The translations under genes and the position numbers were made by a program. From Saccharopolyspora rhizosphaerae (GTDB lineage Bacteria > Actinomycetota > Actinomycetes > Mycobacteriales > Pseudonocardiaceae): a DNA stretch of 64,000 nucleotides. The stretch lies in assembly GCF_003931915.1 (NCBI RefSeq), contig NZ_RSAA01000035.1, forward strand, positions 62,001-126,000. Reading direction: 5' to 3'. The notes under the pieces were generated by a model that made no database searches, was not told the DNA's origin, and worked only from the letters and a program-made list of their open reading frames with translations. This document shows, in pieces, positions 11,326 to 21,159 of this stretch. Position 1 is the stretch's first letter, and every line of letters starts with the position of its first letter.

Positions 11326-12393
11326 TTAGAGCGCCAACCGCTCGTTGCGATCCGCAGCCAGCAGCGCGTCCAGCACCGCATCCAGGTCCCCGTCGAGGAC
11401 CTGGTCGAGGTTGTACGCCTTGTAGTTGATGCGGTGGTCGGAGATGCGGTTCTCCGGGAAGTTGTACGTGCGGATCCGCTCCGACCGGTCCACCGTGCGG
11501 ACCTGGCTGCGGCGCGTCTCCGCCGCTTCGCGCTCGGCTTCCTCCTCGGCGGCCGCCTGCAGGCGGGCCTGGAGCACCTGGATCGCGCGCAGCTTGTTCT
11601 GCAGCTGCGACTTCTCGTTCTGGCAGGAGACGACGATGCCGGTCGGCAGGTGGGTGATGCGGACCGCCGAGTCGGTGGTGTTCACGCTCTGTCCGCCGGG
11701 CCCAGACGACCGGTACACGTCGATGCGCAGGTCTTTCTCGTCGACCTCGACCTCGACCTCTTCGGTTTCGGGGTAGACCAGGACACCGGCGGCGGAGGTG
11801 TGCACGCGGCCCTGGGACTCGGTGACCGGCACGCGCTGCACGCGGTGCACGCCACCTTCGAACTTCATCTTCGCCCACACACCGTCGGGGCTGGTGTCAC
11901 CGGCCTTGGCCTTGATCGAGACGGTCGCGTCCTTGTACCCGCCGAGGTCGGAGGGTGTGGCGTCGAGAACCTCGGCCCGCCAGCCCTGGCGCTCGGCGAA
12001 GCGCAGGTACATGCGCAGCAGGTCGCCCGCGAACAGCGCGGACTCCTCGCCACCTTCGCCGGACTTGACCTCCAGCACCACGTCGGACCCGTCGTGCGGG
12101 TCGCGGGGCAGGAGCAGCTCGGTGAGCTTGTCCTCCAGCTCGGGCAGGCGCGTGGCGAGCCGCTCGGCTTCGGCGGCGAACCCTTCGTCCTCGGTGGCGA
12201 GTTCCCGAGCGGTTTCCAGGTCCGAGCGGACCTGGTCGAGCTCGCGGGAGGTGCGCACGATGGGGGTGAGCTCGGCGTAGCGGCGGCCGAGCTTGCGGGC
12301 GTTGGCCTGGTCGCCGTGCACGCTCGGATCGGCCAGCCGCTTCTCCAGGTCCTCGTACTCGGCCAGCAGACCTTCGAGCTTCGATGTCTCCAC
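11326..12393 (-). CDS. prfA: Peptide chain release factor 1 (355 aa)
   Basis: Reads UAA and UAG stop codons and triggers peptide release. The GGQ motif sits in [12 protein letters not shown] (residues 233-235 for GGQ), and the codon-reading PxT tripeptide is PVT at 189-191 (RVPVTESQG), the form also seen in other actinobacteria. The GTG start at 12393 follows AGGAAAAGGG; an in-frame extension to 12468 would add 25 unconserved residues. It is followed by prmC, whose product methylates this protein. Confidence 0.95.
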   Translation of the reverse strand: METSKLEGLLAEYEDLEKRLADPSVHGDQANARKLGRRYAELTPIVRTSRELDQVRSDLETARELATEDEGFAAEAERLATRLPELEDKLTELLLPRDPHDGSDVVLEVKSGEGGEESALFAGDLLRMYLRFAERQGWRAEVLDATPSDLGGYKDATVSIKAKAGDTSPDGVWAKMKFEGGVHRVQRVPVTESQGRVHTSAAGVLVYPETEEVEVEVDEKDLRIDVYRSSGPGGQSVNTTDSAVRITHLPTGIVVSCQNEKSQLQNKLRAIQVLQARLQAAAEEEAEREAAETRRSQVRTVDRSERIRTYNFPENRISDHRINYKAYNLDQVLDGDLDAVLDALLAADRNERLAL

Positions 12394-12467
12394 GGACGAC
12401 CCTTTTCCTGACGGCTTGAAGTCGGTCTCGACGAAGCCGCCCCGGTCGAGACGGCCCTCACGCAACA

Positions 12468-12509
12468 ACGGCGCCCGCCCTCACGCGTGCAGCGGAGGGC
12501 GGGCGCCGT
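12468..12509 (-). terminator. Hairpin after rpmE
   Basis: Perfect 15-bp inverted repeat (12468-12482 with 12495-12509), 12-base loop, 9 bases past the rpmE stop and before prfA. There is no U-tract, so it may be a partial terminator or an mRNA-stabilising end that sets the rpmE to prfA ratio. Confidence 0.7.
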
Positions 12510-12517
12510 CGGCGCAG

Positions 12518-12730
12518 CTACTTCTTGCGCTTGCCGTAACGGGCCTCGAAGCGGGCCACGCGACCACCGGTGTCCAGGATCTTCTGCTTGCCCGTGTAGA
12601 ACGGGTGGCAGTTCGAGCAGACCTCAACGGTGATCTGACCGCTCTTGCGGGTGCTGTGGGTGGTGAAGCTGTTGCCACAACCGCAGTTGACCTGCGTCAC
12701 CACGTAATCGGGGTGAATGCCACTCTTCAA
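12518..12730 (-). CDS. rpmE: 50S ribosomal protein L31, zinc-binding type (70 aa)
   Basis: Ribosomal protein of the large-subunit central protuberance. The four Cys of the zinc-binding (C+) form are present in NCGCGNSF and [11 protein letters not shown]. The start is a TTG at 12730 preceded by GAGAGGAAAAG, giving the family N-terminus (M)[11 protein letters not shown]. The frame is open upstream, but that sequence is unconserved. C+ L31 proteins store zinc and are often backed by a Zur-controlled C-minus paralogue elsewhere (family knowledge). Confidence 0.95.
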   Translation of the reverse strand: MKSGIHPDYVVTQVNCGCGNSFTTHSTRKSGQITVEVCSNCHPFYTGKQKILDTGGRVARFEARYGKRKK

Positions 12731-12950
12731 CGGCTTTTCCTCTCGACTTGGCCGCCGGGTCCACGTGCCCGTCGCGACGTGGTGAACCGGGACCGGAACC
12801 AGCCTTCGATTGTGCCAGACCACGGCACGCGACCTGCAACGCAGGTGTCCGGACCCGTATTCCCGGCACCGCTCGTCGTGCCGGTTCGACCGCCTGGCGC
12901 AGCACACCAACCGCCCGGCGAGACCGCCCCCGATCCAGCTGCACAACCCC

Positions 12951-13382
12951 GTGAACACCGTTCATCATCTCTCCGTGCTGCTGTGCGCCGTCTTGGGAAG
13001 ACTCACGGTCCGGTCGTGGGTGTCCCTTCCCCTGCTCTTCTTGGGCAGCGTGACCGGTGTGGCCGCGCTCATCGAGATGGTGCTGCGGCCCGAGCTGGTG
13101 ATGCGCAGCGAGCTGTCGCTGTCAGCTCCGCTGCTGTTCGGCTTCGCCGCCGGCCTGGCGGTGTTCAGCGCCAGCCACGTCCGGTGGAGCTTCCGCTGGC
13201 AACGGCTGAGCCTGCGGGTCGCCTACCCACTGGTGATGATCGGCTGCGCGATCGCCCTGGACGTCTTCACCGTTCCGCTGGGGGCCGCCTTGATCGTCGG
13301 CCCGATCGCCGCGCTCCTGCTCGCGGCGACGCTGATGCGCACTCGCCAAGCCCGCGACGAGGCCGACTGCCTCACCCCCTGA
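12951..13382 (+). CDS. Small four-helix membrane protein of unknown function (143 aa)
   Basis: Not recognised. Four hydrophobic segments (roughly residues 8-35, 48-72, 80-105 and 108-130 from the GTG at 12951) and a short charged C-terminus. The frame is open upstream to 12810, but that part is hydrophilic, Arg-rich and lacks a ribosome site. The GTG at 12951 is itself only weakly supported. The gene lies opposite to rpmE and rho, where M. tuberculosis has none, so it is probably a lineage-specific insertion. Confidence 0.6.
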   Translation: MNTVHHLSVLLCAVLGRLTVRSWVSLPLLFLGSVTGVAALIEMVLRPELVMRSELSLSAPLLFGFAAGLAVFSASHVRWSFRWQRLSLRVAYPLVMIGCAIALDVFTVPLGAALIVGPIAALLLAATLMRTRQARDEADCLTP

Positions 13383-13393
13383 GGCACCCCGGC

Positions 13394-13419
13394 GAGCAGG
13401 GGAACCTTCCTGTCACTCC
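13394..13419 (+). repeat. Interspersed GGGAACCTTCC element, copy 3
   Basis: Close to consensus (GAGCAGGGGAACCTTCCTGT followed by CACTCC), 11 bases after the stop of the membrane-protein gene and in the same direction. First of three copies between convergent gene ends. Confidence 0.85.
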
Positions 13420-13495
13420 CGACTCGCGCGACGTCCCTTCTCACCCGCCCGGCGCGCACAGAGGGAGGAACATGCCAGCGGTCGCGGCCCGCGTG

Positions 13496-13520
13496 GAGCA
13501 GGGGAACCTTCCTGCCATCG
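13496..13520 (+). repeat. Interspersed GGGAACCTTCC element, copy 4
   Basis: GAGCAGGGGAACCTTCCTGC followed by CATCG. Second copy of the cluster, about 100 bases after copy 3, same orientation. Confidence 0.85.
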
Positions 13521-13531
13521 CCCGGCCGAGC

Positions 13532-13554
13532 GAGCAGGGAACCATCCTGTCACC
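13532..13554 (+). repeat. Interspersed GGGAACCTTCC element, copy 5 (degenerate)
   Basis: GAGCAGGGAACCATCCTGTC: one substitution breaks the CCTTCC core. 36 bases after copy 4. It sits just before the rho terminator. Confidence 0.7.
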
Positions 13555-13564
13555 CGGGCACGAA

Positions 13565-13601
13565 AAACGGGGCCCGCACCGTTGAGGTGCGGGCCCCGTT
13601 T
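13565..13601 (-). terminator. Intrinsic terminator of rho
   Basis: 16-bp perfect GC-rich stem (13565-13580 with 13586-13601), 5-base loop. Read on the minus strand the stem is followed by TTTTTCG, a proper U-tract. It lies 15 bases past the rho stop; the gene for the Rho terminator therefore ends in a Rho-independent terminator. Confidence 0.88.
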
Positions 13602-13615
13602 CGCGGGAGGGACGA

Positions 13616-15481
13616 TCAGTCGTCGTCCTTGCCCGGGGTGGTCTTGGCGACCTGCATCAGGAACTCGATGTTGGTGCGCGACTTGCGCAGCCGGTCCTGC
13701 AGAAGTTCCAGCGCCTGCTGCGCGTCGAGGGCGGCGAGCACCCGGCGCAGCTTGTGGGTCACGGCCAGCTCGTCGGGCGAGAGCAGGATCTCGTCCTTGC
13801 GGGTGCTGGAGGAGTCCACGTCGACCGCGGGGAACAACCGCTTGTCGGCGAGCTTGCGGTCCAGCTTGAGCTCCGCGTTACCGGTGCCCTTGAACTCCTC
13901 GAAGATGACCGTGTCCATGGTCGAACCGGTCTCCACCAGCGCTGTGGCGAAGATCGTCAGCGAACCGCCGTTCTCGATGTTGCGGGCCGCGCCCAGGAAC
14001 CGCTTCGGCGGGTAGAGGGCGGTGGAGTCCACACCACCGGACAGGATCCGCCCGGACGCCGGAGCCGCCAGGTTGTACGCGCGGCCGAGACGGGTGATCG
14101 AGTCGAGCAGCACGACGACGTCGTGGCCCATCTCCACCAGCCGCTTGGCGCGCTCGATGGACAGCTCAGCGACCGTGGTGTGGTCCGACGGCGGGCGGTC
14201 GAAGGTGGAGGCGATGACCTCACCCTTCACCGACCGCTGCATGTCGGTGACCTCTTCCGGACGCTCGTCGGCCAGGACGACCATCAGGTGGCACTCGGGG
14301 TTGTTGGTGGTGATCGCGTTGGCGATCGCCTGCAACACCATCGTCTTACCGGCCTTGGGCGGCGAGACGATCAGCGCGCGCTGCCCCTTGCCGACGGGCA
14401 TCACCAGGTCGATGATCCGGCCGGTCAGGTTCTGCGGCTCGGTCTCCAAGCGCAGGCGCTCGTTGGGGTACAGCGGCGTCAGCTTGTGGAACTCGGAGCG
14501 GTTCTTGGCCGCGTCCGGCTCCAGGCCGTTGATGGAGTCGACTCGCACCAGCGGGTTGAACTTCTGGCGCTGCTGCTCACCCTCGCGGGGCTGGCGGATG
14601 ACGCCCTTGATCGCATCACCGCGGCGCAGGCCGTACTTGCGCACCAGCGACAGCGAGACGTAGACGTCGTTCGGGCCGGCGAGGTAGCCGGAGGTGCGCA
14701 CGAAGGCGTAGTTCTCCAGCACGTCGAGGATGCCCGCGACGGGCAGCAGCACGTCGTCCTCGCGGACCTCCGGCTCGCCGCCTTCGCCGCGTCCGCGGTT
14801 GCGGCGACGGTCGCGGAAGCGACGTCCCCGGCCCCTGCGGCCGCCCTCGTCGTCATCGTCCTGCCGGTTGTCCCGCTCCTGCCGGTCCTGCCGGTTGTCG
14901 CGGTCCTGCCGGTTGTCGCGGTCCTGCCGGTTGTTGTCCGACTTGCGCTCGTTGCCGCCGCCGCGCTGGTCGTCGCCACCGCCCGACTCGGTGTTCGCGT
15001 TGTTGTTGCGCCCGCTGGAGCGGCGACGGCGGTTGTTGCTGCGGCGGTTGTCGTCGTCGCCGCCGCTGTCGCCGGACTGCCGCCGGGTGCGGGTGCGCGT
15101 CTGGGCGGAGCCGTTGTTGTTCGACTCGGCCGCGGTGTCGCGCGAGGCGTTCTCACCCTCGTTGTTGCTGCTGTCGAGGGTCGGCTGGTCGGCCTTGGCG
15201 GGGGATTCTTCGCTGCGCACCTGCGCCTTCTTCGCGGTCGAGCGGGTTCGCGGCGCCGTGGTGCCGCCCCCCTGCTTCTCCTTGATCGCGGCGATCAGGT
15301 CGCCCTTGCGGAGGCCCCCGGTCTCGATCCCCAGTTCCCCCGCGAGTTGGCGCAGCTCGGCAAGAACCATGCCGGAGAGTCCGCCGCGTCGCCGCGGAGT
15401 GCCGTTGGCCTCGGCGTCCTGCTGGCCAGCAGATGAGGTGCCGTTGGCGGCCTCGCTGCTCAACAGTTCGGTGTTGCTCAC
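13616..15481 (-). CDS. rho: Transcription termination factor Rho with large Asn/Arg-rich insert (621 aa)
   Basis: Hexameric RNA helicase that ends transcription on untranslated RNA. N-terminal Rho-N helical domain (about residues 35-70, LSGMVLAELRQLAGELGIET), then a 160-residue low-complexity insert (75-235) dominated by N, R, D and G, then the cold-shock-like RNA-binding domain (245-320) and the ATPase with Walker A PPKAGKT (374-380). The GTG start at 15481 follows GGAAGGA. The insert type is known in high-GC actinobacteria, but it contains a tandem DNRQDR repeat here. The gene occupies the Rv1297 position. Confidence 0.95.
   Translation of the reverse strand: MSNTELLSSEAANGTSSAGQQDAEANGTPRRRGGLSGMVLAELRQLAGELGIETGGLRKGDLIAAIKEKQGGGTTAPRTRSTAKKAQVRSEESPAKADQPTLDSSNNEGENASRDTAAESNNNGSAQTRTRTRRQSGDSGGDDDNRRSNNRRRRSSGRNNNANTESGGGDDQRGGGNERKSDNNRQDRDNRQDRDNRQDRQERDNRQDDDDEGGRRGRGRRFRDRRRNRGRGEGGEPEVREDDVLLPVAGILDVLENYAFVRTSGYLAGPNDVYVSLSLVRKYGLRRGDAIKGVIRQPREGEQQRQKFNPLVRVDSINGLEPDAAKNRSEFHKLTPLYPNERLRLETEPQNLTGRIIDLVMPVGKGQRALIVSPPKAGKTMVLQAIANAITTNNPECHLMVVLADERPEEVTDMQRSVKGEVIASTFDRPPSDHTTVAELSIERAKRLVEMGHDVVVLLDSITRLGRAYNLAAPASGRILSGGVDSTALYPPKRFLGAARNIENGGSLTIFATALVETGSTMDTVIFEEFKGTGNAELKLDRKLADKRLFPAVDVDSSSTRKDEILLSPDELAVTHKLRRVLAALDAQQALELLQDRLRKSRTNIEFLMQVAKTTPGKDDD
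14884..14937. repeat. 18-bp tandem repeat inside rho
   Basis: Three tandem units of GGTCCTGCCGGTTGTCGC (the third with two changes), plus a degenerate unit just before, encoding DNRQDR repeats at residues 183-206 of Rho. In-frame unit changes would alter insert length without breaking the gene. Confidence 0.85.
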
Positions 15482-15892
15482 GAATGTCCTTCCTGACCGG
15501 ATCGCGCCTCCTACGCGACCCAGCGGATTGCCCGCCCGCTCATCTGAGTGCGGACGGCCGGTATGTGCTACCAGCCCTTTCGCCGGTCGGATTCGCCCCG
15601 TGGACGCAGCATCACCGACTTCGACGTTGGCTCGGGGAACCAGCAGCACCGGGCAGTGGGAGGCACCCGGCTCGCGTGGTCCATGTGCGACGCATCCACT
15701 CCGATCCACACGTGCCGATGCACGTCCTGCCGCCTCATTCCAGGAATCCCCGACTCTCGGATTGCCCCGGTGGTGGACCGGGAAAACTTCAGGATCCGGG
15801 TCGGCGTCATGGTCACCTCGGGGGCCACACCGTGGAACTTAAGGCCCCCACCCCGACATCGGCAACGGATCAGAGCCGATGATCCCGAAGCG

Positions 15893-15915
15893 AACTCACT
15901 TTGAGTTGACAACTC
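15893..15915. promoter_or_regulatory. Overlapping palindromes in the rho leader
   Basis: AACTCA-CTT-TGAGTT (15893-15907) overlaps GAGTTG-A-CAACTC (15903-15915), so three AACTC/GAGTT half-sites stand at regular spacing. It could be an operator for a dimeric regulator or an RNA hairpin. The regulator is unknown. Confidence 0.45.
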
Positions 15916-16062
15916 CTGCCTCGGTCACCGCGATCGCCAGACCCGCCTCAGTTGATCTTCACCCGTGTCGGGAGAAGTCCAATTCACAGCGGGAGATGCG
16001 CCCCGGAAAACGAAGTTCCGGGTACGGCACCGGCCCTAGGCGCGGTGACTGATTGACCTTGA

Positions 16063-16091
16063 GGGTAGACGCCCCGTAGTCCGGGTGCAAC
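16063..16091 (-). promoter_or_regulatory. Probable rho promoter
   Basis: On the minus strand TTGCAC (16091-16086), 17-base spacer, TACCCT (16068-16063): a good SigA-type match for actinobacteria. Transcription would start near 16056, giving a leader of about 575 bases before the rho GTG. Confidence 0.55.
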
Positions 16092-16343
16092 AACCCCCTG
16101 GGCGTGTGGCGCCCGCGCAGATCAAGCCGTCGACTCCCCGGAGCGAAGACCTCGGAAGCGATCGCGAACCCATCGCGAAGACCAGGTCCGCGTGATTGCC
16201 TCCCAGCGCCTCGCGCTGCCGGACCGTCGGCGACACTTCATTTCTACCACTTCTCGCGAAGCCGCCGCGCCCGGGGCTGCTGACCAGCGCTCCTGGCGCC
16301 GGAGCAGGCCCCGGGGCGGTCGGGCGCGAAAGCGGGAGGGAGA

Positions 16344-17261
16344 TCATCCCTCGACGCGGGTGCGGGCCCCTTCGCGATCGACCGGGAGGTCCAGCACCGC
16401 GAACCCGGCCGGGGCGCACTCCCGCGCGTTCGCGTTCTTGCCCGGCAGCGCCAGCACGGTCGGGCCCGCCCCGGACACGGCGGCCGCGATCCCGCGCGAA
16501 CGGAGCTCGCGCACCAGCGCGACGGTCCCGGGCCAAGCCGGTTCGCGGTAGTCCTGGTGCAGCCGGTCCTCGGTCGCGGCCAACAGCAGCGACGGGTCGC
16601 GCGTGATCGCCTGCACGGCGAGCGCGGCACGGCCGGCCGCGAACGCGGCGTCGGCGTGCGGAACCTCCTCCGGCAACAACCCGCGCGTCACGTGCGTCGC
16701 CGATTCCCCTTGCGGCACAAAGGCGATCGGCGACACCTCCGGGTGGGCGGGCACGCTCACCGCGCGGAAGCGGTCCGCTTCCCGCCACGCCACCACGAAA
16801 TCACCCAGCAGGCTCGCCGCCACGTTGTCCGCGTGCCCCTCCCGAACCGCGGCCAGGTGCAGCGCGCGCTCCACGTGCTCCGCGGCGCGCACGTCCGTTC
16901 CCGCCAACCCGTGGGCGATGGCGAGACCGGCGACGATCGCCGCCGCCGAGGACCCCAGCCCGCGGGAGTGCGGGATGTTGTTCTCGCAGCGCAGTTCCAG
17001 CGCGGGCGGAGCCGGGAACCCCAGTTCCGCGAGGGTGTCGTGCACGACGCGGACCACGAGGTGCCGCTCGTCCTCGGGCACCGAACCGGCGCCCTCCCCG
17101 ACCACCGACACCGCGGCCGAGCCGGCTGGACCGTCGACCACGCGCGCGGAGACGGTGTCGTGCAACGACAACGCCATGCCCAGGGCGTCGAAGCCCGAGC
17201 CGAGGTTCGCCGTCGACGCGGGAACCTCGACCCGCACCGCGCGCACCGGGAGCGAGTTCAA
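16344..17261 (-). CDS. thrB: Homoserine kinase (305 aa)
   Basis: Phosphorylates homoserine, the fourth step of threonine synthesis. GHMP-kinase family: substrate motif [18 protein letters not shown] at the N-terminus and the ATP loop [18 protein letters not shown] near residue 100, with the C-terminal glycine-rich [11 protein letters not shown]. The TTG at 17261 overlaps the thrC stop (TTGA) and has GGAG five bases before it; a GTG at 17246 is the alternative. Longer upstream extensions are thrC in another frame. Confidence 0.94.
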   Translation of the reverse strand: MNSLPVRAVRVEVPASTANLGSGFDALGMALSLHDTVSARVVDGPAGSAAVSVVGEGAGSVPEDERHLVVRVVHDTLAELGFPAPPALELRCENNIPHSRGLGSSAAAIVAGLAIAHGLAGTDVRAAEHVERALHLAAVREGHADNVAASLLGDFVVAWREADRFRAVSVPAHPEVSPIAFVPQGESATHVTRGLLPEEVPHADAAFAAGRAALAVQAITRDPSLLLAATEDRLHQDYREPAWPGTVALVRELRSRGIAAAVSGAGPTVLALPGKNANARECAPAGFAVLDLPVDREGARTRVEG

Positions 17262-18346
17262 CGCAGCTCCAACGCGTCGGCGACCGCGCTCGGGTCGACC
17301 GGCAGCGGCTCGACCTCGACCATGCCCGCCAACGCGGTGTCGGGATCCTTCAGCCCGTGCCCGGTGACCGTGCACACCACGACGGCGCCCTGCGGCAGGC
17401 GGCCGTCGGCGGCGGTCGCCAGCAGGCCGGCGACGCTGGAGGCCGATGCCGGTTCGACGAACACGCCCTCGCGCGAGGCCAGGGTCCGGTAGGCGTTGAG
17501 GATCTCCTCGTCGGTCACCGCGGAGAACAGGCCTTCGGAAGCGTCCTTGGCCTTGGCAGCGCCCTCCCAGGAGGCCGGGCTGCCAACCCGGATCGCGGTC
17601 GCGATCGTCTCCGGCTCGGCCACCGGCTGGCCGTGCACCAGAGGGGCGGCACCAGCGGCCTGGAAGCCGAACATCCGCGGCAACGAATCGGTGATGCCGT
17701 CGCGGTGGTACTCGTTGTAGCCCTTCCAGTAGGCCGTGATGTTGCCGGCGTTGCCGACCGGCAGGCAGTGGATGTCGGGGGCGCGCCCGAGCACGTCGCA
17801 GATCTCGAACGACGCGGTCTTCTGCCCCTCCAGGCGCACCGGGTTGACCGAGTTGACCAGCGTGACGGGGTGCTCGGCGGCGGTCTTGCGGGCGAGTTCG
17901 AGGCAGTCGTCGAAGTTGCCCTGGACCTGGAGGATCTTCGCGCCGTGCACGACGGCCTGGGCCAGCTTGCCCAGGGCGATCTTGCCCTGCGGCACCAGGA
18001 CCGCGGAGGTCAGTCCGGCGCGCGCGGCGTAGGCGGCGGCCGAGGCCGAGGTGTTCCCGGTGGAGGCGCAGATGACGGCCTTGCTGCCCTCGGCGAGCGC
18101 GTGGGTGATGGCCACCGTCATGCCGCGGTCCTTGAACGAACCGGTCGGGTTGGCGCCCTCCACCTTGAGGTAGACGGTGCACCCGGTGCGCTCCGACAGG
18201 TGCGGAGCGGCGACCAGCGGCGTGTTCCCCTCCTGCAGGGTCACGATGCGCGCCCCGTCCGGGACCTCGACCCGGTCCCGGTAGGCCTCGATCAGGCCCG
18301 GCCACCCGGCTCCGGACTTCGCCGGAGCGCTCTGGATGTTCGTCAC
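17258..18346 (-). CDS. thrC: Threonine synthase (362 aa)
   Basis: PLP enzyme converting O-phosphohomoserine to threonine. The PLP-binding lysine is Lys72 in GSFKDRGM, and the phosphate loop follows at [10 protein letters not shown]. It is the short bacterial class. It starts at a GTG overlapping the hom stop by GTGA, and its own stop overlaps thrB, so hom-thrC-thrB form a coupled operon. Confidence 0.96.
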   Translation of the reverse strand: MTNIQSAPAKSGAGWPGLIEAYRDRVEVPDGARIVTLQEGNTPLVAAPHLSERTGCTVYLKVEGANPTGSFKDRGMTVAITHALAEGSKAVICASTGNTSASAAAYAARAGLTSAVLVPQGKIALGKLAQAVVHGAKILQVQGNFDDCLELARKTAAEHPVTLVNSVNPVRLEGQKTASFEICDVLGRAPDIHCLPVGNAGNITAYWKGYNEYHRDGITDSLPRMFGFQAAGAAPLVHGQPVAEPETIATAIRVGSPASWEGAAKAKDASEGLFSAVTDEEILNAYRTLASREGVFVEPASASSVAGLLATAADGRLPQGAVVVCTVTGHGLKDPDTALAGMVEVEPLPVDPSAVADALELR

Positions 18347-19647
18347 GTCGGTTCACCTTCCACGCGCATCACGCTGACCACTTCGCGCACGATCGGGAGT
18401 TGCGCGATCTTGTCCACTGTGGACGACAGTGCCGCGTCCGGAGCCGTGTGCGTGACCACCACCAGGCTGGCCTCGGCACCCCTGCCCTGCTGACGCACCA
18501 CCGAAATGCTCACATCGTGCTCGTTGAACGTCGCCGCGACCTGCGACAGCACACCGGGTTTGTCGGCCACGTCGAGGCTGATGTGGTAGCGGGTCGGGGT
18601 CTGCCCCATCGACTGCACGGGCAGCTGGGCGTGCGCGGACTCGCGCGGCCCCTTGCCCTTCACCACCAGGTTCCGGGCCACCGCCACGAGGTCGCCGAGC
18701 ACCGCGCTCGCCGTCGGCGCACCCCCGGCACCCTGGCCGTAGAACATCAGCTGACCGGCGGCCTCGGCCTCCACGAACACCGCGTTGAACGCCCCGCCGA
18801 CACCGGCCAGCGGGTGGCTGCGCGGGATCATCGCCGGGTGCACACGGGCCGACACCGACTCGTTGCCGTCCTCGTCGACCACCCGCTCGCAGATCGCCAG
18901 CAGCTTCACCGTGCGGTCGAGGGTTGCCGCGGCGGCGATGTCGCCCGGCGTCACCCCCGAGATGCCCTCGCGGTGCACATCGCTGGCCGTGACCCGGGTG
19001 TGGAAGGCCAGCGACGCGAGGATGGCGGCCTTCGCCGCGGCGTCGAAGCCGTCCACGTCCGCCGTCGGGTCCGCCTCCGCGTAACCGAGGCGACCGGCCT
19101 CGTCGAGCGTCTCCGAGTAGCCGGCGCCGGTGGAGTCCATCGCCGAGAGGATGTAGTTCGTGGTGCCGTTGACGATGCCCATGACCCGGTCGATCCGGTC
19201 ACCGGCGAGCGACTCGCGCAGCGGGCGCAGCAGCGGGATCGCGCCCGCCACGGCGGCCTCGAAGTAGATGTCGGCACCGGCCTCGTCGGCCGCCGCGTAC
19301 AGCTCCGAGCCGTGCTCGGCCAGCAGCGCCTTGTTCGCCGTCACCACCGACTTGCCCGAGCGCAGCGCGGTGAGCAGCAACGACCTGGCCGGCTCGATGC
19401 CTCCGATGAGCTCGACGATGACATCGACGTCACCCTCCACCAACGCCTGCGCGTCGGTGGTCAGCAGGTGCTCGGGCACCTCGGGATGCTTGTGGGGCCG
19501 TCGCACGGCGACGCCGGTGACCAGCATCGGGGCCCCGGTTCGCGCCGCGAATTCCTCCGGTTGGTCCTGGAGCAGCCGCAGCACCTCGGTGCCCACGGTG
19601 CCGCAGCCCAACAACGCGACCCTGATCGGTTCACGGTCCCGGATCAC
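18343..19647 (-). CDS. hom: Homoserine dehydrogenase with ACT domain (434 aa)
   Basis: Reduces aspartate semialdehyde to homoserine with NAD(P)H. Rossmann GCGTVG at residues 14-19, the conserved NGTTNYIL and [13 protein letters not shown] motifs mid-protein, and a C-terminal ACT domain (about 355-430) that binds threonine for feedback inhibition in this class. Its GTG start touches the lysA TGA directly, with GGAGG just upstream inside lysA. Confidence 0.96.
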   Translation of the reverse strand: MIRDREPIRVALLGCGTVGTEVLRLLQDQPEEFAARTGAPMLVTGVAVRRPHKHPEVPEHLLTTDAQALVEGDVDVIVELIGGIEPARSLLLTALRSGKSVVTANKALLAEHGSELYAAADEAGADIYFEAAVAGAIPLLRPLRESLAGDRIDRVMGIVNGTTNYILSAMDSTGAGYSETLDEAGRLGYAEADPTADVDGFDAAAKAAILASLAFHTRVTASDVHREGISGVTPGDIAAAATLDRTVKLLAICERVVDEDGNESVSARVHPAMIPRSHPLAGVGGAFNAVFVEAEAAGQLMFYGQGAGGAPTASAVLGDLVAVARNLVVKGKGPRESAHAQLPVQSMGQTPTRYHISLDVADKPGVLSQVAATFNEHDVSISVVRQQGRGAEASLVVVTHTAPDAALSSTVDKIAQLPIVREVVSVMRVEGEPT

Positions 19648-21066
19648 TCACACCTCCAGCCGGAGCAGGTCGTCCTCGGTCTCCCTGCGCAGCAACAATC
19701 GCGCTCGACCAGCGCGAACCGCAACCACCGGCGGCTTGGGCAGGCGGTTGTAGTTGCTGGCCATCACGTAGCAGTACGCCCCGGTGGCGGCCACCGCGAG
19801 CAGGTCTCCCGGAGCAATGTCCTCCGGGAGCCAGCAATCGCGCACCACTACGTCACCGGACTCACAGTGCTTGCCCACGATGCGGGAGAGCACCGGCTCC
19901 GCTTCGGCTGAGCGGGACACCAGTCGGCTGTCGTAGACCGCGTCGTAGAGCGAGGTGCGGATGTTGTCGCTCATCCCGCCGTCGACGCTGACGTAGCGCC
20001 GTTCGGCCTCGGCACCGAGCACGACGTCCTTGATGGTGCCGACCTCGTAGACGGTGATCATGCTCGGGCCGACGATGGCGCGCCCGGGTTCGACCGCGAT
20101 CTTGGGCACCGGCAGGCCGGCGTTCTCCGCTTCCTTGCTGACGATCTCGAAGAGCCTGCTCGCCAGCTGCGCAGGGGGCATCGGGTCGTCCTCGGCGGTG
20201 TAGGCGATGCCCAGCCCACCACCGAGGTCGACGGTGTCGGCCGAGGCCAGCGCCTCGGCACCGTGCTCCTCCCGCAGCTCCGCCAGCAGCCGCACCACGC
20301 GGTGCGCGGCCAGCTCGAAACCGTCCACCTCGAAGATCTGGGAGCCGATGTGGCTGTGCAGGCCCACCAGCTCCAGCGAGCCGGCCTTGACCACCCGGGA
20401 GACGGCCTCGGCGGCCTGACCGCCGGCCAGCGAGAACCCGAACTTCTGGTCCTCGTGCGCGGTCGCGATGAACTCGTGGGTGTGCGCCTCGACGCCCACC
20501 GTGATCCGCACCAGCACCCGCTGTTTCGCGCCGCGCTGGGAGGCGATGTGGTCGAGCCGGGCGATCTCGTGGAACGAGTCGAGCACCACCGAGCCGACCC
20601 CGGCCTCCACGGCGGCGGTCAGCTCGGCCACGGACTTGTTGTTGCCGTGGAAGGTGATGCGCTCGGCGGGGAACCCCGCGCGCAGCGCTACGGCGAGCTC
20701 GCCGCCGCTGCACACGTCCAGGCTCAGACCCTCCTCGGCGACCCAGCGGGCCACCTCGGTGCACAGGAACGCCTTGGAGGCGTAGTGGACGGCGGCCGGG
20801 TCGCCGAAGGCCTCCGCGTAGTCGCGGCAGCGCGACCGGAAGTCGTCCTCGTCGAGCACGAACAGCGGGGTGCCGTACTGCTCGGCGAGCTCCCGGACGT
20901 CCAGACCGGCGACGCGGACGACGCCGTCGGCGCCGCGCTCGCTGTTGCGCGGCCACACGTGCGGGTGCAGCAGGTCGATCTCCCCGGAGCTGGCCGGGGA
21001 CGGTCCTGCGGTGTTGCCGGGCGGCACGACTTCGGCGTGCCGCGGCCCGGCGGGATGGGCGCGCAT
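19648..21066 (-). CDS. lysA: Diaminopimelate decarboxylase (472 aa)
   Basis: Last step of lysine synthesis, meso-diaminopimelate to lysine; PLP-dependent fold type III. PLP lysine Lys98 in [10 protein letters not shown]; further conserved motifs [16 protein letters not shown] and the active-site Cys in KHCESGDV. The ATG at 21066 was chosen because AAGGAG lies 10 bases upstream; an in-frame extension to 21123 is unconserved. It is positioned before hom as in M. tuberculosis. Confidence 0.95.
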   Translation of the reverse strand: MRAHPAGPRHAEVVPPGNTAGPSPASSGEIDLLHPHVWPRNSERGADGVVRVAGLDVRELAEQYGTPLFVLDEDDFRSRCRDYAEAFGDPAAVHYASKAFLCTEVARWVAEEGLSLDVCSGGELAVALRAGFPAERITFHGNNKSVAELTAAVEAGVGSVVLDSFHEIARLDHIASQRGAKQRVLVRITVGVEAHTHEFIATAHEDQKFGFSLAGGQAAEAVSRVVKAGSLELVGLHSHIGSQIFEVDGFELAAHRVVRLLAELREEHGAEALASADTVDLGGGLGIAYTAEDDPMPPAQLASRLFEIVSKEAENAGLPVPKIAVEPGRAIVGPSMITVYEVGTIKDVVLGAEAERRYVSVDGGMSDNIRTSLYDAVYDSRLVSRSAEAEPVLSRIVGKHCESGDVVVRDCWLPEDIAPGDLLAVAATGAYCYVMASNYNRLPKPPVVAVRAGRARLLLRRETEDDLLRLEV

Positions 21067-21159
21067 GTTGACAAAGCTCCTTCGCGCAGCCTGCCGCTGG
21101 ACAGGCGGTGAGGTGGGCAGCACGCTCCCTCTTCGTCGAGGGAACCCGTCTACCTGCGA

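Larger units (their letters stand above)
15482..16343 (-). other. Long rho leader / thrB-rho intergenic region, no convincing gene
   Basis: 862 bases between thrB and rho. Several open frames occur on both strands, but none has a ribosome site with a conserved-looking product. It holds a good minus-strand promoter (16063-16091) and a palindromic cluster at 15893-15915, implying a transcribed rho leader of about 570 bases. Long leaders allow Rho to control its own synthesis in other bacteria. Confidence 0.6.

Noticed and set aside
13394-13554. Three spaced repeats considered as a CRISPR remnant
   Set aside because: Spacing is irregular (about 100 and 36 bases), the repeats are dispersed genome-wide in this window in both orientations, and there are no cas genes.
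13754-15436. 560-codon plus-strand frame opposite rho
   Set aside because: Composition follows the antisense of rho, with no ribosome site or recognisable domain.
15568-15912. Possible small protein in the rho leader (minus strand)
   Set aside because: No ribosome site, Cys/Arg-rich unconserved product. More likely untranslated leader.
16036-16788. 250-codon minus-strand frame over the thrB end and rho leader
   Set aside because: It overlaps thrB in another frame and is Arg/Gly/Ala-rich throughout; no start signal.
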